30,745 bases of DNA from Micavibrio aeruginosavorus (GCA_020720905.1 DYNT01000002.1:1-30745); one strand, 5' to 3'. Shown: positions 7,438 to 14,550, counted from the first letter of the stretch. Numbers and translations are program-made. The notes: generated by a model not told the origin, from the letters alone.

Positions 7438-9258
7438 TTTACTAGGGAAAGAGCCTTGACGACTTTATTCGGCGAAACAGAACCTCTCCCTCCTAGCGGC
7501 GGAACGCCTTACCGCGTGTTGGCGCGCAAATATCGCCCTGCGACGTTTGCCGAGTTGATTGGGCAAGAGGCGATGGTGCGCACGTTGACCAACGCCATTC
7601 AATCGGGACGATTGCCTCAGGCGTGGATGCTAACGGGCGTGCGCGGCATCGGCAAGACGACGACGGCGCGCATTATCGCTAAGGCGCTGAACTGCACGGG
7701 GCGCGATGCGTTGGCGGGATCGATTGAGCCTTGCAACCAATGCGATTCTTGTCGTGCGATTACCGAGGATCGTTTTGTTGATGTGCAAGAGCTGGACGCG
7801 GCGAGTCGCACAGGCGTTGATGACATTCGCGAGATTGTGGAGGGCGTGCGCTATGGCCCTGTGGCTGGACAATATAAAATCTATATTCTTGACGAAGTCC
7901 ATATGCTCTCCAAAAACGCGTTTAACGCGCTTTTAAAGACGCTGGAAGAACCGCCGCCTCATACCAAGTTTATTTTTGCGACGACTGAAATTCGCAAGGT
8001 TCCCGTCACAGTTCTCTCACGCTGCCAGCGGTTTGATTTGCGTCGCATCGAAAGCGCGGAACTTGTCGCGCACTTTACTCGCCTTGCGGGGTTAGAGGAC
8101 GTGAGCGCCGATCCCGATGCGATCACATTAATTGCTCATGCTGCCGATGGTTCGGTGCGTGACGGGCTTAGTCTTCTTGATCAAGCCATCGCCTTGGGGA
8201 ACGGAAGCGTTATTCTGGCGGACGTGAAGGCTATGCTGGGGCTCGCGGATCGCGGCGCAAGCCTTGATCTGTGCCGCCATGTCTTGTCGGGGGCGATGGA
8301 GGCCGCGCTGACAGGCTATGATCAAATGATCAAGGTCGGAACCGATCCTTTGCAGATTTTGCAGGACATGGCCGAGCTGATCCATCGTTTGACGCGCGCG
8401 CAAATTCTGACAAGTAACGGGGCGCTTGGTGATGAGCCTGAAGGTGAAAAGCAGTTGTTCACCGATTTGGCGGCTATTAAAATTCCGGCGCTCACCCGCG
8501 CTTGGCAAATTCTGCTGAAGGGTATTGGGGAAACTCAATCCTCTTCGCAGCCTGCCATGGCGGCAGAAATGGCGTTAATCCGCGTGGCCTATGCCGCCGA
8601 ACTGCCGCCGCCTAGCGATCTTATCAAACAGTTGCGTGAACAACGTGAAGCGGCGCGTGCCGAAGGGGGCGTTGAGGCTGCGCCCTTGGGCGGAGGCGGT
8701 GGCGGCGGGGGATCTAAGGCTTCGCGCTTTGGCGGATCAAATGGCGGTGGGGGCGGCGGCGTGCGTATGCTGCAAGCGCAACCTATGGCTGAAGTTGTGC
8801 AAGCTGCCTCGTTGGCAGCGCCCATGCCGCAGACGTTCCGCGAGGTTGCGGAGCTTTTCGCGACCAACCGCGAAGGCGGGCTGTATGCTGAGTTGTGTCG
8901 TTATGTCCACCTTGTGCGCATGGCGGCAGGGCAACTAACCCTTCGCGTTGAGCGTGGCGCATCGGCGCACTTGGTAGGGCGTTTAGGCCAATGTCTTAAT
9001 GAATGGACGGGGCAGCGGTGGATGATCGCTGTTGTTGATGAGGAAGGGTTGCCAACGCTGGCGCAAGAGGATGAGGCGATTGTCAAAGGCCGCCATGAAC
9101 GCGCAGCAGCGCATCCCTTGATGCAGGCCGTCTTATGCGCCTTTCCGGAGGCCAAGCTTATGACATTAGAGCCTAAGCCTGCCGTGCCTGATGTCGCCAT
9201 GGCCGCCGAAGCTGAGGCGTTTATGGCCGCTCTTCCCGATGACGAGGAAGAAGAGTAA
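7435..9258 (+). CDS. dnaX: DNA polymerase III subunit gamma/tau
   Basis: DnaX is the clamp-loader ATPase that also holds polymerase cores together at the fork. The 607-residue protein shows the Walker A motif GVRGIGKTT, a zinc module (CTGRD then CNQCDSC), Walker B LDEVHMLS, and the sensor region LEEPPPHTKFIFATTE with VLSRCQRFDL. After about residue 415 comes a glycine-rich linker with two runs of Gly, then a tau-type C-terminal domain (LRVERGASAHLVGRLG) and an acidic tail. The ATG at 7435 lies inside a repeat arm and has no ribosome site. A TTG at 7456, preceded by AGGGAAAG, is an attractive alternative that drops seven residues. ybaB and recR, the usual followers, are at 19373-20296 instead. 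Confidence 0.95.
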   Translation: MFTRERALTTLFGETEPLPPSGGTPYRVLARKYRPATFAELIGQEAMVRTLTNAIQSGRLPQAWMLTGVRGIGKTTTARIIAKALNCTGRDALAGSIEPCNQCDSCRAITEDRFVDVQELDAASRTGVDDIREIVEGVRYGPVAGQYKIYILDEVHMLSKNAFNALLKTLEEPPPHTKFIFATTEIRKVPVTVLSRCQRFDLRRIESAELVAHFTRLAGLEDVSADPDAITLIAHAADGSVRDGLSLLDQAIALGNGSVILADVKAMLGLADRGASLDLCRHVLSGAMEAALTGYDQMIKVGTDPLQILQDMAELIHRLTRAQILTSNGALGDEPEGEKQLFTDLAAIKIPALTRAWQILLKGIGETQSSSQPAMAAEMALIRVAYAAELPPPSDLIKQLREQREAARAEGGVEAAPLGGGGGGGGSKASRFGGSNGGGGGGVRMLQAQPMAEVVQAASLAAPMPQTFREVAELFATNREGGLYAELCRYVHLVRMAAGQLTLRVERGASAHLVGRLGQCLNEWTGQRWMIAVVDEEGLPTLAQEDEAIVKGRHERAAAHPLMQAVLCAFPEAKLMTLEPKPAVPDVAMAAEAEAFMAALPDDEEEE

Positions 9259-9314
9259 GGACGAACGGAAATTATCTGGTTTGAGACCATAAAACCACCC
9301 CTCAAGCTATCCTT

Positions 9315-9350
9315 ATCGTGGTGGGGATCGTGGTGGGGATCGTGGTGGGG
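9315..9350 (+). repeat. Tandem repeat, three perfect copies of a 12-bp unit
   Basis: The unit ATCGTGGTGGGG occurs three times head to tail, at 9315, 9327 and 9339, followed by a further G-rich run to 9360. It lies 57 bp after the dnaX stop, outside any gene. The strand is strongly G-rich, so it could fold into G-quadruplex structure or vary in copy number by slippage. Confidence 0.85.
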
Positions 9351-9401
9351 CAAGGGGGGGCAAAAAGTAACCATACTTTGTGTGGAAACAGCATCGACGT
9401 T

Positions 9402-9421
9402 AGAGTGGTTTAAATCACTCT
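9402..9421. repeat. AT-centred palindrome
   Basis: AGAGTGGTTTAAATCACTCT is its own reverse complement except at one symmetric pair. It has no T run, so it is more likely a dimeric-regulator site or a cruciform than a terminator. The role is unknown. Confidence 0.5.
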
Positions 9422-9501
9422 GTAATGTGGTATAATTCCTGTGCTACCCCCATAAGGAAAAACCCTTTTAGGCCACTCCACGCTCATCTAAACGTAAATG
9501 C

Positions 9502-9520
9502 GAGGCCTTTAAAAGGCCTC
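9502..9520. repeat. Perfect 9-bp inverted repeat (GAGGCCTTT arms)
   Basis: GAGGCCTTT and AAAGGCCTC flank a single central base. In RNA it would form a stable short hairpin, but no T run follows on either strand, so a classical intrinsic terminator is not supported. It lies about 100 bp upstream of the regulator's -35 box. Confidence 0.5.
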
Positions 9521-9620
9521 ACCCAACGGAAGTGCAAAATTCAACCCCTAAAAGAGCTTCCCATTTGGTTTCTTTACTGTTTGCCAACTCTTCAACTGTT
9601 TCGGGGCTATAAAATCTTTT

Positions 9621-9650
9621 TTGCTCTTTTTCTTAGGCCCCTGCTATAAT
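9621..9650 (+). promoter_or_regulatory. Sigma-70-type promoter giving a leaderless mRNA
   Basis: TTGCTC at 9621-9626 and a perfect TATAAT at 9645-9650 are separated by 18 bp. Transcription would start 6 to 8 bases after the -10 box, at or next to the ATG at 9658. No Shine-Dalgarno fits between them, so the regulator mRNA is predicted to be leaderless. Confidence 0.6.
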
Positions 9651-9657
9651 CCTTTCC

Positions 9658-10350
9658 ATGTTTTTTATTGGCTTTATCTCTCCTGACCAGCCGCTTTGCC
9701 AGACGTTTGGCGAGCTGCTCACGCAGGCAGACGGCGATCTTCAGCATGTCCTTTTTGACTCGGTTGACGAGGCTCTTGGCGCGTGGCGTGAGGCGCTCCC
9801 GCCTCTTATTTTTTGGGATGCGCAGAAGGCTCCTGTGACAGAGGCGCAGGCGCAGGCTTTTGTTGCGCGGTTGTCTGCGGGAAAGCCAGAGCCGCTTTTG
9901 TTGGTTTTGGGTGATACGCCGCAGGAGGTTGGGTCATGGGGCGTTGCTGAAACGTTTAGCCGCCCCTTGCGTCTTGGGTTTTTATTGGCGCGGCTTCAGT
10001 TTTACCAGCGGCAACATCAACAAGCGCCCGATGTGGCGGTGTCCCTTGGTTCATGGTTTTTTAAGGCGCACGCGCGGAAGCTGACTCACAAGGCAACGGG
10101 CGAAAGCGTTAAACTGACCGACAAAGAAGCGAGCCTTCTTGATTATTTGTGGGAGGCCACAGCGCCCGCACCGCGTGAGGAGTTGCTTGCGGCGATTTGG
10201 GGCTATGACTCGCGGATTGATACGCACACGCTTGAGACGCATATCTACAGGTTGCGCCGTAAACTGATGGGGGAGCAAGGCGATGGCGCTGACGTCTTTT
10301 TAACAGAGCAGGGCGGTTATCAAATTAATCCCTTATGGCGAAAAGGATAA
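9658..10350 (+). CDS. OmpR/PhoB-type regulator with a degenerate receiver domain
   Basis: The C-terminal 100 residues are a clear OmpR/PhoB winged helix: VKLTDKEASLLDYLWE, then REELLAAIWGYDSRIDTHTLETHIYRLRRKL and the wing sequence VFLTEQGGYQINP. The N-terminal 120 residues have the size of a receiver domain, but the acidic pair expected after the first strand is missing. The only candidate phosphoacceptor is the aspartate in LIFWDAQ. It therefore probably binds DNA without ordinary aspartyl phosphorylation. No histidine kinase gene is adjacent. A strong promoter lies directly upstream. The M15-like lipoprotein gene follows within 6 bp, suggesting cotranscription. The target is unknown. Confidence 0.85.
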   Translation: MFFIGFISPDQPLCQTFGELLTQADGDLQHVLFDSVDEALGAWREALPPLIFWDAQKAPVTEAQAQAFVARLSAGKPEPLLLVLGDTPQEVGSWGVAETFSRPLRLGFLLARLQFYQRQHQQAPDVAVSLGSWFFKAHARKLTHKATGESVKLTDKEASLLDYLWEATAPAPREELLAAIWGYDSRIDTHTLETHIYRLRRKLMGEQGDGADVFLTEQGGYQINPLWRKG

Positions 10351-10356
10351 GAGGTG

Positions 10357-10941
10357 ATGAGAAAAGGCGGCCTTTTTGTGGTTTTGCTGTTGTTATTGGG
10401 TGGTTGTATGGGCGGCGGCGTGTCCACGACGGGCAAGCTTGTCAAACAATATGGCGGCGAAAAAACGCGCCCCGATAAAGTGGCGATGCGTTCAATTGTG
10501 TTGGTTCATCCTCACAGCCATGAACGGTTAAACCTGACTTATTATAAAAACGGTACGTATGATCCTGATGCCATGCAGGCCATTGAGCATCTTTTTCGTG
10601 ATCGACACATTAATAAGAGTGGTAAAATTGATCCGGAATTGATCGATTATATGGTTGATATTCGCACGCGCCTTGGCTTGCCCCCAACGGTGGTTTTTGA
10701 GGTGTTATCCGGTTATCGCGCCAGCGCGACGAATGAGAAGCTCCGTTCTTCGAATGGACAGGTCGCGAAGGAAAGTTTGCATAAGTATGGCTGGGCTGTC
10801 GATTTTCGCATCAAAAATGTGAGTGGTAAGGCTATTGCCGAAATTGCGAAAACGATGCAACGCGGCGGCGTTTCTTTCTATCCGTCTAGTAACCATGTTC
10901 ATGTTGATCTTGGCAATATAAGAACTTGGGCTACGCGGTAA
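10357..10941 (+). CDS. Lipoprotein with an M15/DUF882-type (YcbK-like) peptidase fold
   Basis: The 194-residue product begins with a lipoprotein signal whose lipobox LLGGC puts the lipid cysteine at residue 17. The mature part matches the DUF882/peptidase M15 family. It has a Tyr-Lys-Asn-Gly region (LTYYKNGTYD), the core SGYRAS, then SLHKYGWAVDFR with His and Asp at zinc-ligand spacing, and SNHVHVDLG with the final His-x-His. Relatives are periplasmic peptidoglycan-linked enzymes or binding proteins (YcbK, MepK-like). The metal ligands look complete, so endopeptidase activity is plausible but not shown. A GTG at 10354 could also serve as start; the ATG at 10357 has AAAGGA at better spacing. 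It follows the OmpR-like gene by 6 bp. Confidence 0.85.
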   Translation: MRKGGLFVVLLLLLGGCMGGGVSTTGKLVKQYGGEKTRPDKVAMRSIVLVHPHSHERLNLTYYKNGTYDPDAMQAIEHLFRDRHINKSGKIDPELIDYMVDIRTRLGLPPTVVFEVLSGYRASATNEKLRSSNGQVAKESLHKYGWAVDFRIKNVSGKAIAEIAKTMQRGGVSFYPSSNHVHVDLGNIRTWATR

Positions 10942-11013
10942 AGCCTTGAAAAGGCGCTTGAGTTTTATAGGGCGGATTATACAATAGGCTATGTATTTTT
11001 AAGGGGATTGAAC

Positions 11014-11532
11014 ATGGATCAAACAAGGGCGAGTAAAAAAAGGCGAGAGAGAGAAGACGACACGTTGCTTCTTGAAGAGTTTGTGGCGCGCGCCATTTGT
11101 GATGCCAATGCTCAACGGGTGAGGGACAGCGCTAAACAGATTTGTGCCATGAAAAAGATACCTCTTCAGAGGCTTTCCGCCATGGTGAAAAAGGGAGATG
11201 CCATCGCGCTTTATACTTTGGGTGCCTTTTTGATGGCTCAGACTGAAGATTCAGAAAAAACACAACGAGGCATGCAGTATATTGAAGCGGCCGCTTCTAT
11301 GGGCGTTCCGCAAGCGCAGCTTTCGTTGGCGGCTTATCACATCGGTATGGCTGCAACCTATGGGTTTGCTCTCCCCCGCGTTTTGGTTGAGACTATTAAT
11401 GCGTGGGAAGAAAAATATGGGGAGGTCGATCAGGTTCTTTTTGTTGTTGGGGCGTTGCCAGACGGACCTGTGCGGAAGAAGGGCACCGTTGTCCCTAGCC
11501 CCTCCAAGCCGCTTGATAAAAAATTAGGTTAA
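11014..11532 (+). CDS. Small Sel1-repeat-like protein
   Basis: This 172-residue protein has a basic, charged N-terminus (RASKKRREREDD) and a helical middle. At about residues 60-115 it reads like one or two Sel1/TPR-like repeats (DAIALYTLGAFLMAQ, then YIEAAASMGVPQAQLSLAAYHIG), which usually mediate protein-protein contacts. There is no signal peptide or membrane segment, so it is probably cytoplasmic. AAGGGGA at 11001-11007 is well placed for the ATG at 11014; a TTG at 11008 is less likely. It lies 72 bp after the lipoprotein gene and may have its own promoter. The function is unknown; the repeat call is by pattern only. Confidence 0.7.
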   Translation: MDQTRASKKRREREDDTLLLEEFVARAICDANAQRVRDSAKQICAMKKIPLQRLSAMVKKGDAIALYTLGAFLMAQTEDSEKTQRGMQYIEAAASMGVPQAQLSLAAYHIGMAATYGFALPRVLVETINAWEEKYGEVDQVLFVVGALPDGPVRKKGTVVPSPSKPLDKKLG

Positions 11533-11547
11533 CAGGGCATGGGCTGG

Positions 11548-11568
11548 CGGTAACATTTCGGTAACATT
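11548..11568 (+). promoter_or_regulatory. Direct repeat resembling an OmpR/PhoB-family binding site
   Basis: CGGTAACATT occurs twice, at 11548-11557 and 11559-11568, with an 11-bp period. This is the spacing of tandem half-sites bound by PhoB-type response regulators. It lies 22 bp upstream of the DUF924 start, in the promoter position for DUF924 and mgtC. Confidence 0.4.
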
Positions 11569-11589
11569 CCTGTTGTAGGGTGGGCGGAC

Positions 11590-12153
11590 ATGTTGACCGA
11601 TCCCGAAGAAATCTTAAACTTCTGGTTTTATGAAGTTGGCCCCAAACGCTGGTTTGCCCATGACCCTGCGCTGGATGAGGCTGTGCGCGCGCGTTTTCTG
11701 GCGGCGCATGAACGTGCGGCCTTGGATGAATTGCGGGAATGGGAAGAAACGCCTGAAGGCACGCTTTGCCTTCTCCTTTTGCTTGATGTTTTTCCTCGAT
11801 GCATGTTTCGCGGGACGGCGCGTGCCTATGCCACGGATGAGCTTGCTCTTGAGTTGGCGCGGCAGGCGATCATTCGCCATTTCGATGATAGAATTGATCG
11901 AAATTTTAAACTCTTTTTCTATTTGCCTTTTGAGCATTCTGAAAACAGGGGTGATCAACGTCTTGCGGTTTTTTATGTGCGGGAGCGTACCAAGGAGCCT
12001 GAGTGGGTGAATTCGGCTGAATGGCGCGCCCAAACAATACAGCGTTTTGGCCGTTTTCCTCATCGTAATGCTATGTTAGGGCGCGCCGCGACAACGGAGG
12101 AGACAGCCTTTTTAGAAGAGACGTTGGGGGCTATTGGAAAAAACGATGATTGA
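11590..12153 (+). CDS. DUF924 family protein
   Basis: The 187-residue protein matches the DUF924 family end to end. It begins EEILNFWFYEVGPKRWFAHDPALDEAVRARF. The core LLLLDVFPRCMFRGTARAYATDELALELA and FFYLPFEHSENRGDQRLAV carry the conserved FPR, PFxHSE and neighbouring residues. The family is all-helical, related in fold to TPR proteins, and has no known activity. The ATG at 11590 is the natural start by homology. Its 3' end overlaps the start of the MgtC gene by 8 bp, so the two are likely translationally coupled. It sits just after a PhoB-like direct repeat. Confidence 0.9.
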   Translation: MLTDPEEILNFWFYEVGPKRWFAHDPALDEAVRARFLAAHERAALDELREWEETPEGTLCLLLLLDVFPRCMFRGTARAYATDELALELARQAIIRHFDDRIDRNFKLFFYLPFEHSENRGDQRLAVFYVRERTKEPEWVNSAEWRAQTIQRFGRFPHRNAMLGRAATTEETAFLEETLGAIGKNDD

Positions 12154-12898
12154 TTTGATCAGCGCTATTACAAAAGTAGTGGAAGCTTACGCCCACACAT
12201 CGCCCGCGTGGACGCTTATATCGGATATGGCGGTCGCGTTAGCTCTTGGCTTTATATTTGGGTATGAGCGTTCCTATCATGGTCGTGCCGCAGGGATGCG
12301 TACTTATGGCCTTGTTTGCATGGTGGCAGCGATTTTGGTATCGGTCTCTGTGCACCCTAGTTTTTGGTTAGAGGGACGCTCAGCCATTAATGCCGCCATT
12401 ATTGATCCAACCCGCACCATTCAAGGCATTGTCACAGGCATTGGGTTTTTAGGCGCTGGTATTATTATGAAAAATGGCCTGAATATCAGCGGGCTTACGA
12501 CGGCGGCTTCTATCTGGGCTTCGTCGGCAATAGGCGTTCTTGTCGGATTAGGCTTATATGGGCCTGCGTTTGTGATGACCCTTTTAGCCGAAATTTTTGT
12601 GATGATGGGGATGCGTTTTGACCTTTTCTTGCCGTCACGGCGCCCGATTGCGGTGATGATGCAGTTTCAAAAAGGATTTCGCCCTTCGCAGAATCTCGTT
12701 CAAACAATCTTGCGGGAAAATGGTTATGATTTGGCCGCTGGCTCGATCATGATCCAATCGCACGGTGGTCAAATCCAATGGCATTTTGTTGCCATTTCCT
12801 TAAGTCGGCGGCGGCATTTAAAGCTGGCCGTGTTGGCCGATGTTCTCCCCGATGTTGAGGGGCTTGAGAACTTTCACCTGACACGCGCAAGGAATTAG
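12146..12898 (+). CDS. MgtC/SapB family membrane protein
   Basis: The N-terminal 150 residues form the MgtC/SapB membrane domain: LALGFIFGYERSYHGRAAGMRTYGLVCMVAA, then QGIVTGIGFLGAGIIMKNG and GLTTAASIWASSAIGVLVGLG. A soluble C-terminal domain of about 90 residues follows (VMMQFQKG onward), as in longer MgtC proteins. MgtC is an inner-membrane factor tied to growth under low magnesium, phosphate balance and intracellular survival; many relatives have no known role. I chose the ATG at 12146, inside the DUF924 reading frame end, rather than a TTG at 12134. It is convergent with the hemerythrin gene, with only 9 bp between the stops and no clear terminator. Confidence 0.92.
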   Translation: MIDLISAITKVVEAYAHTSPAWTLISDMAVALALGFIFGYERSYHGRAAGMRTYGLVCMVAAILVSVSVHPSFWLEGRSAINAAIIDPTRTIQGIVTGIGFLGAGIIMKNGLNISGLTTAASIWASSAIGVLVGLGLYGPAFVMTLLAEIFVMMGMRFDLFLPSRRPIAVMMQFQKGFRPSQNLVQTILRENGYDLAAGSIMIQSHGGQIQWHFVAISLSRRRHLKLAVLADVLPDVEGLENFHLTRARN

Positions 12899-12907
12899 AC
12901 GCAAGCG

Positions 12908-13336
12908 TTAGGGGTTTGGCGCTTTATCTGTGGGTTGTTCAAGTTTGGTAAGCCATTGGCCTAAGGGCATATCAACTTCTAAAATATGGTCGCATAACCA
13001 TGTGCGCAGAAACATAACGGTATCTTGTGAAAGACCGACTTGTTCTGAGCTAAACCGTGTCCCAAAATCCTCCAGCTGTTTCATGAGGCGATCATGCTCG
13101 ATTTTATGAGGAATAATTTGGGGATAAGCTGTCTTACGCATAAGGGTTTCTTCGTGCATAAAATGGGTTTTTAAAAAGTCAGTCAGTTGCTTGACCGTGG
13201 ATTCAATGGAGCTGTGGGCTGCGCCAGCCTCTCCAAGATCGTGCAGAGAGTTGATCAAATCGATCAACTTTTTATGATCGGTATCAATAAGCCGATAGTG
13301 AACCGATAGGGAATCGCTCCAGTCTAAAAACGCCAT
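12908..13336 (-). CDS. Bacteriohemerythrin
   Basis: The 142-residue single-domain protein has the diiron ligand set in order: the helix with IDTDH near residue 21, HFMHEETLM, HKIEHDRLM and finally CDHILEVD. Such proteins bind O2 reversibly and may store or deliver oxygen, or sense it for motility and aerotaxis. The start MAFLDWSDSLSVHY is the usual one and has a perfect GGAGG just upstream; an ATG at 13351 would lie upstream of that ribosome site. The C-terminal tail is short and polar. It is divergent from marC across a 147-bp gap that carries a CtrA-like palindrome. No chemoreceptor gene is adjacent. Confidence 0.93.
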   Translation of the reverse strand: MAFLDWSDSLSVHYRLIDTDHKKLIDLINSLHDLGEAGAAHSSIESTVKQLTDFLKTHFMHEETLMRKTAYPQIIPHKIEHDRLMKQLEDFGTRFSSEQVGLSQDTVMFLRTWLCDHILEVDMPLGQWLTKLEQPTDKAPNP

Positions 13337-13381
13337 AAGACCTCCAACCATGGGGAAGGGACTCAGTTTAAACAGGGGGAG

Positions 13382-13396
13382 TTAAGACCCTCTTAA
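13382..13396. promoter_or_regulatory. Palindrome matching the CtrA consensus TTAA-N7-TTAA
   Basis: TTAAGACCCTCTTAA fits the two-half-site CtrA pattern with exact 7-bp spacing and is also a perfect inverted repeat (TTAAGA/TCTTAA). It lies 46 bp upstream of the hemerythrin start and about 88 bp upstream of marC. A chance match in a window of this size is quite possible. Confidence 0.35.
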
Positions 13397-13483
13397 TGGG
13401 GGCGTGGGGGCAAAACAAAGCTTCTTTTGCCAAGAAAACTGCCTTAGACTGCGGCTTGCCCGTTCTCTTAAAGGAAGCTGCCT

Positions 13484-14116
13484 ATGCTGACTCAAACATT
13501 TCTTAACGCTTTTATTTCGCTTTTGGTGATTACTAATCCTTTGGGCGTGGCGGCTATCTTCGTGGGGCTTATGGCGCATAGCCCTGCTCAAGAAATTAAA
13601 GCAACGGCGTTTAAGGCTGTCGCCGTAGCTTTTGGCGTTCTTTTATTCTTTGCGTTTTTAGGAGAAGGATTGCTGACAAATCTTGGAATCCGGCTGCCGT
13701 CTTTCCATGTCGCTGGGGGTATTCTTTTATTTTCCATCGCCTATCGCATGATCTTTAGTGACACTCGTTTTGGTTCATCTAAAGAGGATCACAATGGTTT
13801 AGCCGATCGTGCTGATGTTGCTGTTTTTCCCTTAGCCATTCCTTTGATTTCTGGCCCTGGCTGCATGACAGCGATCATTTTATTGATGAGCCGCGCCGAA
13901 GGACGGATGGAAGAAATGGGCGTCCTGTTGGCGCTGATCGTTGTCATGGGGTTGACTCTCGGCACGCTGTTGGCTTCGCGTGGCGTTTTGCGGATTTTGG
14001 GCAGCAGCGGCAATACCGTTGTGGCGCGAGTCATGGGCGTTCTTTTGGCGGCGCGATCGGTTCAGTTTATCGTGGATGGACTGCGCGATATGCACACCTT
14101 ATTTTTTGCGAGTTAA
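13484..14116 (+). CDS. MarC family integral membrane protein (UPF0056)
   Basis: The 210-residue protein has six predicted membrane helices and the family's typical opening, SLLVITNPLGVAAIFVGL. The signature FHVAGGILLFSIAYRMIF follows, then VFPLAIPLISGPGCMTAIILL in the middle. MarC proteins were once linked to antibiotic resistance, but that link was withdrawn and the function is unknown. AAAGGA precedes the ATG at good spacing. The stop lies 5 bp before hprK, so marC probably leads the PTS operon. In many alphaproteobacteria the chvI-chvG two-component genes occupy the position upstream of hprK; they are not here. Confidence 0.92.
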   Translation: MLTQTFLNAFISLLVITNPLGVAAIFVGLMAHSPAQEIKATAFKAVAVAFGVLLFFAFLGEGLLTNLGIRLPSFHVAGGILLFSIAYRMIFSDTRFGSSKEDHNGLADRADVAVFPLAIPLISGPGCMTAIILLMSRAEGRMEEMGVLLALIVVMGLTLGTLLASRGVLRILGSSGNTVVARVMGVLLAARSVQFIVDGLRDMHTLFFAS

Positions 14117-14121
14117 GAGTT

Positions 14122-14550
14122 ATGAACCTTCATGCATCCTGCGTTGCGATAGAGAGTCAAGCCGTTGTGCTGATGGGAGCGGCGGGGGTCGGCAAGTCTG
14201 ACGTTGCTTTGCGCCTCATGGCAGAAGGCGCCATGCTTGTTGCCGATGATCAGACCCTCCTTACGCTTGAGGGCGATCAGGTTTTAGCCTCTCCGCCACG
14301 CGCTTTGGCTGGTATGATCGAAATGCGCCATGTTGGTCTTATGCAGGATGTCTCTTATAGCCAGAGGATCCCTGTGGGCTTGGTGGTAGAGCTTTGGCCA
14401 TTAGGGCATGCGTTAGAGCGCTTGCCATGCAAGCGTTTTTGCTCTTTGCTTGATCGCTCCATTCGGTTGATTCATTTGATCGGGTGCGAAGCCTCTACGC
14501 CAACCAAGATCAGGTGGGCTTTACAAGGACGGTTCTGCGATGTCGATTAA
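14122..14550 (+). CDS. hprK: HPr kinase/phosphorylase, short alphaproteobacterial form
   Basis: HprK phosphorylates HPr on a serine and can remove that phosphate, so tuning the PTS phosphorelay. This protein has only 142 residues: the C-terminal kinase domain without the N-terminal domain found in Firmicutes, which is normal for alphaproteobacteria. Visible are the P-loop GAAGVGKSD, the metal/general-base motif LVADDQ, and the HprK signature region PPRALAGMIEMRHVGL. Its substrate serine is present in the HPr encoded downstream. The 3' end overlaps rapZ by 11 bp, showing tight coupling. The upstream ribosome site is weak, so translation may depend on marC. Confidence 0.92.
   Translation: MNLHASCVAIESQAVVLMGAAGVGKSDVALRLMAEGAMLVADDQTLLTLEGDQVLASPPRALAGMIEMRHVGLMQDVSYSQRIPVGLVVELWPLGHALERLPCKRFCSLLDRSIRLIHLIGCEASTPTKIRWALQGRFCDVD

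Larger units (their letters stand above)
9259..9620. other. Gene-free stretch between dnaX and the OmpR-like regulator
   Basis: No convincing gene is seen on either strand. The only open frame of note, 9425-9649 plus, has no ribosome site and no familiar sequence. The stretch holds a 12-bp tandem repeat, two palindromes and, at its right end, the regulator's promoter, each listed separately. I see no tRNA or known RNA fold. Confidence 0.6.

Noticed and set aside
7617..7902. Open frames antisense to dnaX
   Set aside because: They are shadows of a strongly conserved ATPase region on the other strand, with no start signals or recognisable sequence.
8901..9374. A 157-residue minus-strand frame with repeated HHDPHHD motif
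   Set aside because: It is antisense to the end of dnaX and reads through the 12-bp tandem repeat, which creates the apparent His-rich motif by chance.
9425..9649. A 74-residue open frame in the gap before the OmpR-like gene
   Set aside because: No ribosome site, no familiar sequence, unusual composition, and it overlaps the inverted repeat and the promoter of the next gene.
10941..10970. A terminator after the M15-like lipoprotein gene (GCCTT-GAA-AAGGC)
   Set aside because: The stem is only five base pairs and the T run is displaced and short, so termination is doubtful.
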